A stretch of DNA of 34,797 bases from Basidiobolus heterosporus B8920 (GCA_000697455.1 JNET01034382.1:1-34797); one strand, 5' to 3'. Counted from the stretch's first letter, positions 21,979-33,010 are shown. Notes: generated from the letters alone by a model not told the origin. Made by a program: numbers and translations.

Positions 21979-22005
21979 GGGCGAGGGTGAGGGTGAGGGC
22001 GAGGG
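21979..22005 (+). repeat. (GGGYGA)n hexamer array, predicted G-quadruplex
   Basis: Five GGG triplets start at 21979, 21985, 21991, 21997 and 22003, exactly 6 nt apart, with loops CGA, TGA, TGA and CGA. This meets the usual G-quadruplex pattern on the plus strand. It follows the C-rich telomere-like units after about 30 bp. Confidence 0.8.
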
Positions 22006-22338
22006 TAAGACAAGCTAACAGGACAAATCATCATCTACAAAGAATGCGTTTCATAAGCTTCTTTTCTTAAGGAGACTGCAGATAAGACGCAGGGCGACAT
22101 GCTTAAAATTCCGATTAGTCAAATTTCTACGCTCGCCGTTTATATAGAATATATAGTTTGAAGCGAGATTAATTCGCTTTGTTCATCTGCCCTCTTTGTA
22201 TTTCATGGTTCACTTTCTATCGATACCATTGTTTCACAAAGTAATAATCTTAAGTAAATCCACTCTATCCATTGTTTCACATTGTCGATTTATCTTTATC
22301 TTTGTCTCCCTTCCCATCTTGACTTCACGTCGAGTTGA

Positions 22339-23378
22339 ATGGTTACCACCGTACCGCGCCAGGATTATCGTGTTTCGGGTATATCAGTACGATGTGTAGA
22401 TTGTGGCCAGGATGTAGGTCTTTATCCAGCCAGACACAAATGCGGTCAACCCACCACCGCACCCACCTTTTGGTCCAAAATCATGAATATCTACTCACAA
22501 TCTGATGTAACAGGTTGGTAACCATTCTTTAGTTATTAGAGCCCTATGACTGACCTTTGGACAACAATCTAGCCAAACCTAAAGCGAATATACAACCACC
22601 GCCACAACCAGTATCACCATCCAGTCACAATTTTTGGGGAAGAATCAAAACCAACATGTTTTCTTCCAACGCACCACCTGGCAAGTATTCCCTTTGAGTT
22701 ACTATCGATTGATAATATTTGAATTTACGTTTTAACACTGTACACGTAGATTCAGATGATTCTGATTGGGAAGAAGAGACTCACGTTGAACGAGTTCTAA
22801 GGGAATATTATCAAAATAAAGAGACTCAAGCTCCTGACTGGATTGCTAATCCACCACCTTCACTACCCTCACAAACCCTCCCTACTACATCATATACTAT
22901 CATCGAGGCCAGTAAATTTGAGGAACAAGAAGCGGAAAGTAGTACACAAGGGGAATTACAAATCGACACCTCCCGACTTATATATCAGAACCGTTTAGAA
23001 TCGAGTTCAACAAGGCCATCCCCATCTCGCCTGACTCCTACCTCTTGCAGTTCAATTGACCAGCCCAAGTCTCAGTTGAGCAACCTGAGTCTCAGTCCGA
23101 AGCCTGAAGATATAATACCAATTCGAAGAACGGTTGAAACAGCTCGGCTAAAAAACAACTCCGAACGAAGTAGACCTGTCAGGAGCTCACAACGATTGAT
23201 ACCCAAAGCGCATACTTCACCTTCTCCAAAGGCTACTCAACCGAACAGTACAGTCTCTCGTATACATACTTCTCCGACAAAGTCCATCAAACCAACAGTA
23301 TCAAAACAAAGATCTATCTATACTCAAAGAATGGATTCCCAAATCTCAAGAAACCCCAAACAAAAGAGTCAGAAATGA
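22339..23378 (+). CDS. Zinc-knuckle protein with possible Mso1/Sec1-binding-like segment
   Basis: Exons 22339-22513, 22573-22680 and 22750-23378 give 303 residues. The N terminus has a CCHC-type knuckle: Cys19-x2-Cys22-x10-His33-x-Cys35 (CVDCGQDVGLYPARHKC). Two FW-x-x-I motifs follow (44-48, FWSKI; 79-83, FWGRI). An acidic stretch then leads into THVERVLREYYQNK...PDWI, which resembles the short Sec1-binding region of Mso1-type exocytosis proteins. The C-terminal half is Ser/Thr/Pro/Arg/Lys-rich, probably disordered, with several Ser-Pro sites. Intron 1 has a weak donor (gttggt). Intron 2 starts GC (gcaagt) and ends AG; only this splice keeps the frame. I do not recognise a named family with all these parts. 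The Mso1 link is a pattern-level inference. Confidence 0.72.
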
Positions 23379-23640
23379 AAAAGACATTTCGCCTTCATTC
23401 AAAATATGTACAGAAACCCAATAGATACGTAATAATTAACACCTAATAAAATGGTGAAAACCCTCATTGTACACTTGATCAAGATTGTGGATTTAATCAA
23501 ATTAGGAAAGATTCACTATTCCAAGATATCCTATTAAGTTGAGATTAAATGATTTTTAGAGCTCAAAGTATTTGGTATCATTTATCCGAGCCACATTCAT
23601 TCTTTACTCACAACCACCTCCCCGACTTTCATCCGCTAAC

Positions 23641-23959
23641 ATGACCTCACCAAATGCTCAAGAAATCCCTGCAGTAGGAGAAATACCCAAAGGACTATTC
23701 AAGAAACTCTTGTATCTGACACTCGCCTTGATTATCGCCCCGATGACAGTATTCTTTTTAGTCCAAGGAATCACAGGTAAGTAAGTCAACTTGATCCCCC
23801 GTAACCAACCTTCGTTAAAGACAAGCCTTTTTGGATCTAGGCAGTAACTCGGTGTCCGCTGGTGTAGCGGTTGTATTGGCGAACGTAATCGTTTTTGGGT
23901 ATATTGCTACCATTATGAACAGCGAAACACAAGAAGAGAAACAAGTCAAGACCGAGTAA
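23641..23959 (+). CDS. VMA21: V-ATPase assembly factor Vma21
   Basis: Exons 23641-23776 and 23841-23959 (64-nt intron) give 84 residues, the normal size for Vma21. There are two membrane helices: LLYLTLALIIAPMTVFFLV (about 28-46), and a second in VAVVLANVIVFGYIATIM after a short loop. A cytosolic tail follows, QEEKQVKTE. Family knowledge: Vma21 is an ER membrane chaperone needed to assemble the V0 sector of the vacuolar proton pump and escorts it to the Golgi. The tail has lysines but not a textbook KKxx retrieval signal. In-frame sequence upstream lacks an ATG, so the start is clear. Confidence 0.86.
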
Positions 23960-24350
23960 TGAGTTGGTTTTTGATGTTATATGTATTTGCTAGGATATAG
24001 ACGTGTATGAATGAAGCTATTCCTTATTAATAATTAATACATGAGTTCATTCGGAGATATTTATATTCGTTGGGATGCACTAAAGTTTCTATTGACGGTA
24101 CTACGATCAGAGTAGTTCATAGCATGCAGTGACATTAAAGAGCATTCAATAGCATTCAAATGGTTTCATTGAACATACACGTAATTCACGTAAAATCCAG
24201 CCAACTGTGCTTTTCAGTATTCTAGATTCAACTCATATGATAGGCAGGTTTATCAAAAAGACATGAGAAATAGTGGATGACAATATTACATCGAAATGAA
24301 GAAGCGTTAGAGACAAGTTGTAGAGGAGGGTTGTGACTTCACTGGGCCAA
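23960..24350. other. Intergenic between convergent VMA21 and GSK3
   Basis: A+T-rich 3' flanks with ATTAATAATTAAT-like sequence near 24029. No gene or repeat of note. Confidence 0.6.
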
Positions 24351-25931
24351 TTAGTCGAGTCTCACTTGGGTCTGACTCCTAGGAATAGGAGTGAAGTTAT
24401 GAATGTCAATGCCGCGAGAGAGCAGCTCGTGTTCACAATGAGGTGGCACGAGGGCACGGATAAGATCTGGACGAATCGACAACTCTAATAGAAATGAATG
24501 AAGGTGAGTATTGTTTTCGCGGAGCTTTGCTCGGTGGCAATCTTACCATGTGCAGTGAAGTTGAATAGCGGGGGGAACTCCTTGAAGTTTTCGGAGTTCT
24601 GGCGCAACTCATCGAAGAATGGGTGTGTCATCGCCTCCAACGCCGTAAGTCTGTTGTTCGGCGTGTAATCAAGAAGCCGGGAGATCAAGTCGATGGCATC
24701 TTCAGGTGCCCGAGAGCGGAAGATCTTGGAAAATGGATGAGGCTTGATTTGAGGGAACTTGTGGTCAACGTAGTGAGGGTTCATGCTGAATATCTGCTCT
24801 CTCGAGGGAGTTCCCAAAACCTTGATGATTTCAACCAGCTGGTCAATACTACTATCGCCAGGAAAGAGCGGTTGACCAGAGATCAGTTCGGCCATAACAC
24901 ATCCCGAGGACCAGATATCTAGTATGGGCAATACATCGTCAGCACTCATCAAGAACAAGGCTTAAAAAGAATTTACCTATACTGGAGGTGTAATTGGTAG
25001 CACTGAATATGAGCTCGGGTGCCCGGTAATAGCGAGAGCAAATGTAAGCAACATTCGGCTCTCCTGGGACTAGTGCTTTGGCACTATGTAATGTGATTAG
25101 AAAAACTCGTGAACACAATTCGCCACATCCATAGATTCTCACCTTCCAAAATCGCACAGTTTAAGAACGCCGAGGCTACTGTTGACAAGTAAGTTCTGTG
25201 GCTTGATGTCCCGATGACAAACTCCCATTGAGTGGATATAAGCCAGGGAACGGAAGAGCTGATACATATAGAGCTTTACATGGAGCATGGGGACCTGTTG
25301 TCGCATTTTATTGTGTTGTCTCACGACTCTGTAGATTGTTTCTGGGACGTACTCAAGGATAAGGTTCAGATAAACCTCTTCTTTCTAATTGCCGCAAGAT
25401 TATGGATGAGTTTTAAGCAGCAAGCATCAAACAATAGTAATGGCACTTACCCGCTCGCCGTTTGTATGAAAGAATGCTTTCAAGTTTACGATATTAGGAT
25501 GGGATAAGGTTCTCATAATCTGTAACTCTCTGTTCTATAAACAGAGTGTAAATAAAACTCTGGTATGTAAGAGACATAAAGTAGCTACCTTGTATCGTCT
25601 ATCTTGTAAGACTTTCTTGATGGCGATTTCTTCACCAGTCTCTAGAAGCTGTCCTTGGTAGACAACACCAAAAGACCCGTTTCCAACTACCTTACAATTG
25701 GTGTAAGAAATCTCAAGAGGTTCTCCAGTTTTGCCTTCGCTAACAGAAACACGGACAATCTGACTGGGATCATTCTCGCCTGCATTTAAGTGTGGTGCGG
25801 TCAGTAAGCCAGAAGCAGATGATTATATTCGTCTCAATTATTGACTTTAAGATTCATTAGGGTATTCCAAACCTACCGAGAAAACGAGAGCCGGTTGAAG
25901 AAGCAACTTGGGTTGGACCTTGATTAGCCAT
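24351..25931 (-). CDS. Glycogen synthase kinase 3 family kinase
   Basis: Seven exons (minus): 25877-25931, 25589-25779, 25451-25534, 25143-25384, 24977-25083, 24547-24918 and 24351-24484. They give 394 residues. Landmarks are the glycine loop GNGSFGVV (51-58), AIKKV with Lys73, [11 protein letters not shown] (Asp169) and DFG (188-190). The GSK3-specific activation loop [17 protein letters not shown] has Tyr204 as the activating tyrosine. [21 protein letters not shown] and HPFFDELR are also family hallmarks. The short N terminus ([12 protein letters not shown]) lacks the RTTSF-type inhibitory serine of animal GSK3. Relatives are fungal Skp1/Mck1/Rim11/Gsk3. Family roles include glycogen metabolism, stress response and cell-cycle control. 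All introns are GT-AG (54-97 nt). Confidence 0.96.
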
Positions 25932-27357
25932 ATATAGTTTCTAAGAATCGTTGAATGTCAGTAACCATGAACAATCAAAAGGCCCAAAGAGAGAATTTGA
26001 CTTGAGAGTCAAAAGATACCTTTTTGATATAGCGGAATAGGAGGGGGAAATTAAGATAGGTGATGTAGGTAAATTAGGGTAAAATTAGACAAATTATGGC
26101 TTGCAAAAGAAAAAATACGCGTAAAGTTTGAACAGCTAGACTAAGGGGAAGAGCCTCGAAATAACTAGATAACTCGGAGTATAGCGTGCCTTTCGAGTAT
26201 TGCAATGTGTAGCTTCCAAAGAGAGGAGAAAAGAGAAAAGAAAGCTTAGGATATTGTACGAGATATCATACACTTACAATCAGGAAGTGGTATCAACTCG
26301 GTTAAACCGGAAATGGAAAATATGAGTATCAAGCCTAACCAGTATAACATATAACCAAGGGCCGTCTGAGCCGAATTAGGATGACATCGATTGGCCGAAT
26401 CCTTCGCACCGATCCAGATTTCTTGCCTCAAGTTATTAGGAGAAATCAGATGACTAGACTAACTGTTATATAGCCCCAGGATGTGGACTACCAGTGATAA
26501 ATAAATATAAATGCTGATAGATTTTGGCAACACAGGAAACTGGGCTATGTGACCAGACGTTTGACCAGATATTGGGGAGGCTGTACCCCAGGCTTTAATA
26601 GATTCGATTTGGTATGGAGAGGGGCAGATAAGCGGATATACCTGATTCTCTTTTTAAGTGCGGAGAGGGGTAGATCTTCTATATCTTTTATGTTTGTGCT
26701 TATCTTCTCTTTAGGCAGTCGTGATTCATTTATACAAAACACCTGACAATGTTGATTAAAATATTCTTAAACGGAATATACAGGATCTTAGTGTTGCGGA
26801 TTGAAATCACCTTAAGGAATAGGGCTACAAAGACCACTATCGGCCAACCAAATCTTTCCAGCAGCAATAGATACTTGGGGGTATGGAGATGGTAGGTGAA
26901 TAAATAAACTAAATCTCTAACAAAGCCACAATATTGATCATAAATCATGCTAGCTTTATTATACTTGATGTACTAACCAATCCAATAGAGTGGCAATTAA
27001 AGTAAACAAGTTATTAAGGGCGACCTTACCCCGTGCCAAAATTCTTCCTAGAGACTCAGCAGCCCCTATTAGCTGCATAAGTTGCTACCCATAGAAGCTC
27101 CAATACTGCTATCCCAAATACCTACTATTTCTCACTTTCAAATAGTTTAGAAGTTATCTTTGATTTTTTAGTTTTTGTTTTCCTCTAAAATACACTGAAA
27201 CGGAGAAGTGATTCATTTATACTACCTCACTTACTCCATCTTCCAGGAACTTTCTGTTACAATAGGCTCATCTGAAAAGGTAAAGTGACAACAAACCAGG
27301 TCTCGTAGTACGCAGAGTGACGCTAACTTTGGTACTTCAGTCTGACAGCTGGAACAT
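25932..27357. other. Long divergent region between GSK3 and kinesin
   Basis: About 1.4 kb. It contains the promoters of both neighbours and one ttagggt element at about 26075. There are unassigned minus-strand frames at 26246-26431 (one hydrophobic stretch, YMLYWLGLILIFSISG), 26545-26742 and 26730-26948, none with a recognised domain. A near-repeat of ggagagggg(c/t)agat lies at 26616-26629 and 26662-26675. I cannot support a gene. Confidence 0.45.
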
Positions 27358-30300
27358 ATGTCAGGAAACAATATTAAAGTAGTATGTCGGTTTCGGCCGC
27401 AAAACAAAATCGAGGAAAGAAACAACGGTGTCTCTATCATTGACATTGATGACACTGGAACTACGGTTAAGCTGGAGGTAAAGGAGCTTTCTTTTGTTTT
27501 TTCACCAGTGTTTGCAGCGGTAATGTTCATGGGCTTATTATTTCCAAATGACAAACCTTCTTCCATAGAGCAAAGATTACCCTGGTACCTTCACTTTCGA
27601 TAGATGCTATGGACCAACCACCTCTCAACAAGAATTGTTTGAGTATGGTATTATGCAGACGGTAGATGGTATGTGTTCAATTACTCTCTCGTCGCTACGT
27701 TAAACATCTCAGACACCAACGCTGTTGCTAGATGTCATGAATGGTTACAATGGAACTGTCTTCGCTTACGGTCAAACTGGTAGTGGTAAAACTCATACAA
27801 TGATGGTACGTTAACAGTGGAGAGAGTATTGCCGGCCATTCCGACTAAAAGAGTCTATTGATAGGGTGATATGGAGAGTGATGAGTTCAAGGGGATTATC
27901 CCCCGTATCGTGGAAACGATTTTCAAGTCGATCCATAACTCACCATCCACTATTGAATACACAGTCAAAGTATCATACATGGAGATCTACATGGAGAAGA
28001 TTCGGGATTTATTGAACCGTGAGTATTTTTACTTGGCTGATTTACCTAAGACCTGATCTTGATCCTTGTTTCGAACAGCCAAAAACGACAACCTTCCAAT
28101 TCACGAGGAGAAGAACCGCGGTATCTACGTCAAGGACCTGTGTGAAGTGTACGTCAGCGATTTGAACGAAGTGTATGAAGTCATGAACCGAGGTGGAAGT
28201 GCTCGTGTGGTTTCTTCCACAAGTAGGTTTTCCTTGCGAATAAGTGTGAGCCTATGCATCAAGCATCTTACCTTCTTTAAATAAGACATGAACGCAGAGA
28301 GTTCTCGGTCCCATTCGATTTTCATGATTGTCATCAACCAGAAGAACCTGCAAGACGGGAGTTTGAAAAGCGGAAAGCTCTATTTGGTGGATTTGGCTGG
28401 TTCAGAAAAAGTAGGGAAAACCGGTGCTTCAGGTCAAACTCTAGAAGAAGCCAAAAAGATCAATAAATCTCTTACCGCCCTTGGAATGGTCATCAATGCT
28501 TTAACCGACGGCAAGGTATTTTCTCCGTCAAGAAGCTTCGCAAGTCGTTTGGACTAACAGTTCTCATCTCTCAACCCAGTCCACTCACATCCCATATCGT
28601 GATAGTAAACTCACTAGAATTCTGCAAGAATCTCTGGGTGGTAACTCTCGCACCACGCTGATCATTAACTGCTCTCCTTCGTCTTACAACGATGCCGAAA
28701 CCTTAGGCACGCTACGTTTCGGAATGAGGTAGGAGCGGCTCGTAACCCACTCCAGCCTTTTCCTTACCAACTCATCTTTCTTCTATGATAGAGCCAAGAC
28801 CATTAAGAATAAGGCCAAGGTTAATCAGGATCTCAGTCCTGCTGAACTGAAGGCAATGCTGAAGCAATCCAAGGCTGAGGCACTCACCTTCAAGCAGTAT
28901 ATCTCTCTATTGGAAGGAGAATTGGTCATCTGGCGCTCAGGTGCGTTCGAATGTATTCTGCTTTTAAAAGGCAAATCTAATGAAATGATGTTCTTAGGTG
29001 GGTCTGTTCCTGAAGAGAAATATGCCTCCATGGACAAAATCACGGGAAAGAACAAAGGTTCAACTCCTGCATCAGCAACATCGGCCTCCAGTCCTACTCA
29101 GCCTGAACTGCCAGTTCTGGCTGCACCACCTACACCAACCGCCTCTATTACACCCGAGCCATTTGGCGTTGATTCCCGTCCAATGACCCCTGCTTTAGTA
29201 CTGCAAGATGATGAACGCGAGGAGTTCCTGAAGAGAGAGAACGAGCTGTCTGACCAACTTACTGACAAAGTGGGGATATTTGAGGAAGTTTTGATTTCGA
29301 TCGATCTAACGCTTTTCTTAACAGGAATCCGAGCTTAACAATCAAATCAAGCTCAATGAAACTTTGAAAGAAGAATTCAGCTTCCTTAAAGAGGAGGCAA
29401 TGCAATATGCGAAGGTAAGTGAACTGGAGATCTTTGGAATGCTCAAGCTGACTCGTTCTATGCTAGGAAAACAAAGACATGATTCAGAAGATCAACGAGC
29501 TGCGACTGCAGATGGAGAAGCTCACTTACGAAAATAAGGATGTAACCATCAACATGGACAGTCTCAAGGAAGCTAATCAAGAGCTGATGGACGAAGTCGA
29601 GGAATTGAAGGTGAGTCGCGACGATGTCTTCTATCACCCGAATCCGTATTTACCCAACTGTTTAGAAAACCATTGCCGAGCTTCGTCGCATTTCCAAAGA
29701 GGCAGCTGACGAAGGAAAAGAGAAGAAGAAACAAGAGAAGATGGCACAGATGATGGCTGAACTTGATCCAGCTGTTAGTATTTGTTTGACGACTTCTTGT
29801 AACCTCGGCTTACCGATTCTTTGGCACTGTTTAGATTTCTGAGAAAGAGCAGCAGATTAGACGTGCCCTCTCTGAACTCGATGACATTGAAGGCAAGTCC
29901 GAGACTTTCACTGATGGTGAAGTAAAAGCATTGAGGTCAGACTTGTCCCAAGCCAAGACACTCATTGAGCAGCATGAGCAAACCATAAGTGAACTCACTC
30001 ACGAAAACGATCTTTTGACCCGCAAGAGAGATGAGCTTGAGGTTAGACTCACTACGCTCGAGGCCGAATACGAAGATTTGCTTGGTATGTTCTCACTACT
30101 GTCGAGTTGACCTGGTCCGATTGTTTATTCCATACATTTCCAATTCAGATAAAACTATTGCTGAGGAAGAGGCCGGCAGTACTCTGGATATTTCCGAAAC
30201 TGTGGCTGAGTTGAAGGTATTGCTCCAGCCATTTAACGTAGGATTCTGTAGATGCTTACATTTCGTTTTAGAACAAGCTGGAAGCACAGTATAATGCCAA

Positions 30301-31241
30301 ACGCGAAGCCCAGGTTCAAGAAGTTGACGATCTCAAGAAGGAGATGGACAGGAAGAGTGAAGACATCCAGAAGCTGAGCAGGTTTGTGACCTTTAATGAT
30401 TAATCAGAATTTGACTCCTGTTCCCTGACTATTGGTCATTTTTACACCTAGTGCCTTGGCAGAATTGAAGAGAGTCAACGAAGAGCTCCGAGTAAGTTAC
30501 CAAGCACAACACCAAATAACGAATTGTACCTCTAATTGCATCATTCGCTTGTAGGCCGCTCTTGCCAAAGCCCAAAGCCGCGCTACTACCGGTGGCCGCG
30601 ATGTCTCCGAAAAGGAGAAGGACATCGAGAGAATCCGCAAAACAATGGCACAGCAATTGGCAGATTTCGAAGTGATGAAGAAATCCTTAATGAGAGATCT
30701 ACAGAACCGTTGTGAGAAGGTTGTAGAGCTCGAGATCTCATTGGATGAGACTCGCGAGCAATACAACACCATCCTGAGGAACAACAACATCAAGGCACAA
30801 CAGAAGAAGATGGCATTCCTTGAGCGCAACCTTGAGCAACTGACCAATGTTCAGAAGCAATTGGTTGAACAAAACACCTCCCTGAAGAAGGAAGTGGCCA
30901 TTGCCGAACGCAAACTCATTGCCCGAAATGAGCGCATCCAGAGTTTAGAGACTTTGTTGCAGGATGCCCAACTTAAACTTACCTCTCAACAGCAGAAATT
31001 CGAGGCGCAAATGCAAGCAGTCAAAGAACGATTGGAACAAGCTCGCACGGCCAAGGTTAATACAGGTATGATGGGCTTCAGCTTCGGTCGTATTGCCAAA
31101 CCACTTCGTGGCGGTGGTGCACCTGCCCCCGACCAAGAAGACATCAGCGATGGCCTCCCCGGCAACCCAGCAGTAGAAAAATTGGCAGCCCCCAGCAACA
31201 AGAGATCTTCCTGGCTCGCCAGCTGGAGAAATGCACCTTGA
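27358..31241 (+). CDS. Kinesin-1 heavy chain (conventional fungal kinesin)
   Basis: Seventeen exons: 27358-27477, 27569-27668, 27732-27805, 27865-28018, 28079-28222, 28286-28515, 28580-28728, 28792-28940, 28998-29269, 29325-29414, 29467-29610, 29666-29773, 29835-30084, 30149-30216, 30272-30381, 30452-30491 and 30555-31241. They give 962 residues. The motor domain (about 1-330) has the P-loop GQTGSGKT (87-94), switch I SSRSH, and switch II DLAGSE. A Ser/Pro/Thr-rich segment and a long coiled coil follow (about 430-890). The tail holds the autoinhibitory IAK motif (914-916, in [11 protein letters not shown]). Family role: plus-end transport of vesicles and other cargo on microtubules; fungal forms act without light chains. 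All 16 introns use GT-AG (52-91 nt); two have unusual donors, gtgggg at 29270 and gttagt at 29774. Confidence 0.96.
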
Positions 31242-31862
31242 ACAAATTAAAATACCCACAAACTAATCCCTGTTTTATTCGTTCACACTAATCCTCGCTC
31301 GTTCGCTCACCAAACATACTTTGTGCCATATAAATTATTTATGCCCCTTTTCGAAAGTCTCCTACCACCGTAATAGCTCTTTGAGTAGTGACTTTTCATC
31401 TGTACTCGATGCGTTGGTCCATTAAGGCATGGGCAGGTATCAGTGTATCAGTTCTCTTTTATGTTAGTATCGTGGTCCATTTCTCTATCCATTTCTCTAT
31501 TGAAAACCCCTTCATTTTGATGAATAAACTCCACTGATGCTCATCTGACCCCATCATCTGACCTCATATTATATATCACAATATTGCATTGATGGTTAGA
31601 GGAGGGTTAGGGTTAGGGGTGAAGACCAGAGAGGGAACTAGGGTTAGGGTTGAGGTGATGAATGGATGAAGAGAAATTTTTCATGTTCCAATGATTTCGA
31701 GAGAATCCACGAAATCATTTCTCTTTTGGAACCCCCGCTAAGAATTTCGATCTTTTCAGCATCGCGGTCTCGTTTATACCAGCTCCAACTGTTACTTTCT
31801 TCCCTTACTTCGTTTCACATAACGGACTCCGATACTTTCTTTCACTCAACTAATACATAGTT
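31242..31862. promoter_or_regulatory. TOM40 upstream region with telomere-like repeats
   Basis: The left part is the 3' flank of the kinesin gene and the right part the TOM40 promoter. Between them, at 31603-31655, lie two short TTAGGG arrays, listed separately. A run of (c/t)catttctctat is repeated at about 31479-31500. No gene is seen; an ATG frame at 31666-31860 has no recognisable product. Confidence 0.5.
31603..31655 (+). repeat. Two short TTAGGG (telobox-like) arrays
   Basis: agggttagggttagggg at 31603-31619 and ctagggttagggttgagg at 31638-31655 are each about 2.5 telomeric hexamers, separated by 18 bp of gaga-rich sequence. They lie 208-260 bp upstream of the TOM40 ATG. TTAGGG is bound by Tbf1/TRF-type Myb proteins in fungi, so a promoter role is possible. 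Confidence 0.8.
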
Positions 31863-33010
31863 ATGTCTAACTCTGGCCTTGCCCCAATCTGGAACCCTTT
31901 GTATTTGGTTCAACGCTTCAATGAATATAAGGCTAGTCTGGGCCTTCCAAACCCTGGTTCATACGAGGCTCTTCAACGTGAAGTCAAAAGTGAGTGAAAC
32001 CGGTGGAAGCGTTTACAACCACCAACAAAAGCTGGAAACTCAGGTCAATGAGCTAACCATTGTCTATTTTTCTAGATACTTTCTTGACCAACCACGTCTT
32101 CGATGGTGCTAGAGCTGATTTGACTAAGGTTTTGTCCCAAAACTTCCAAGTCACTCATTCATTCTCCCTTGGATCTATGGTCATGCCTCCTACATACAGC
32201 TTCGGTACTGTATTTGTTGGCGCTAAGGTATCTAGAGTATTTACTGAGTAAATAGTTACGACCACAGGACTCACAAACATCTATCCAGTCCTTCCTTCAA
32301 GGTACTATTGATACCGATGGTAGTTTACAAGCCCGCCTTAACTATGCTTGGTCACCCAACTTGGTTTCCAAAGTTCAAAGTCAAGTAAGTAGCAAAATCA
32401 AGAAACACCAAGGTATTGTTCAGACTTTAAATATAATTCCCATTATCTGTAGCTTTCCAACCAACCTGGCCACTCCATGCTTCAACTTGAGACTGATTAC
32501 AACGGAGATGACTTTAACCTTAATGTAAAGGCTGTTAACCCTTCACCTGCCGAGGGCACCGGAATCTTCGTTGGTAGTTACCTACAATCGGTGACCAAGA
32601 ATTTGTCGGTTGGTCTCGAAGGTCTCCTTCAAAAACCTACCCCCGATATCGAGGAGTCTGGATTGGCTTATGTTGCCAGATATGCCAAAGACAACTACAT
32701 TGCCACAGCTCAATTCCAAGGCATGGGCGTCATCCAAGCTTCCTACTATCAAAAGATCAACGAAAAGGTTGATTTCGGAACTGAGGTTCAAATTCTCTGC
32801 GCTCAAGGACGTCGTGAAGCTGTCTGCTCTGTTGGTGGAAAATTCGACTTCAGACAAGCCACTTTCCGTGGCCAAGTTGATACCACAGGCAAGGTCTCTG
32901 CAGTATTGGAAGAGAAGATGGCACCCGGATTCTCCTTCCTTATTAGCGGAGAGATCGACCACATGAAGGGCGCTAGCAGATTCGGTGTTGGTATCATGTT
33001 GGAAGCTTAA
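31863..33010 (+). CDS. TOM40: Mitochondrial outer-membrane import channel Tom40
   Basis: Exons 31863-31989, 32076-32227, 32268-32388 and 32454-33010 give 318 residues. Signatures include NPGSYEALQREVK near the N terminus, TNHVFDGARADLTKVLSQNF, QVTHSFSLGSMVMPPTYSFG, NPSPAEGTGIFVGSYLQ and the final beta-strand motif GASRFGVGIMLEA. Family role: 19-strand beta barrel, the general protein-import pore of the TOM complex. This pattern is Tom40 rather than VDAC. Two splice points need care. Intron 2 is only 40 nt. At intron 3 the strong donor gtaagt (32385) would break the frame, and the next gtagca four bases on (32389) restores it; I used the latter. Confidence 0.93.

Larger units (their letters stand above)
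21734..22338. promoter_or_regulatory. Divergent promoter region with telomere-like repeats
   Basis: About 600 bp between the Spo12-like gene and the zinc-knuckle gene. It contains C-rich telomere-like units at 21932-21949 and a G-rich hexamer array at 21979-22005, both listed separately. A TATATAGAATATATAG run lies at 22140-22156. No gene recognised. Confidence 0.5.

Noticed and set aside
26545..26746. Mirrored 65-codon frames on both strands
   Set aside because: The near-identical ends are coincidental; I found no inverted repeat and no recognisable protein on either strand.
31863..33010. Identification as mitochondrial porin (VDAC)
   Set aside because: TNHVFDGARADLTK, QVTHSFSLGS and GIFVGSYLQ are Tom40 signatures; VDAC motifs such as GLK are absent.
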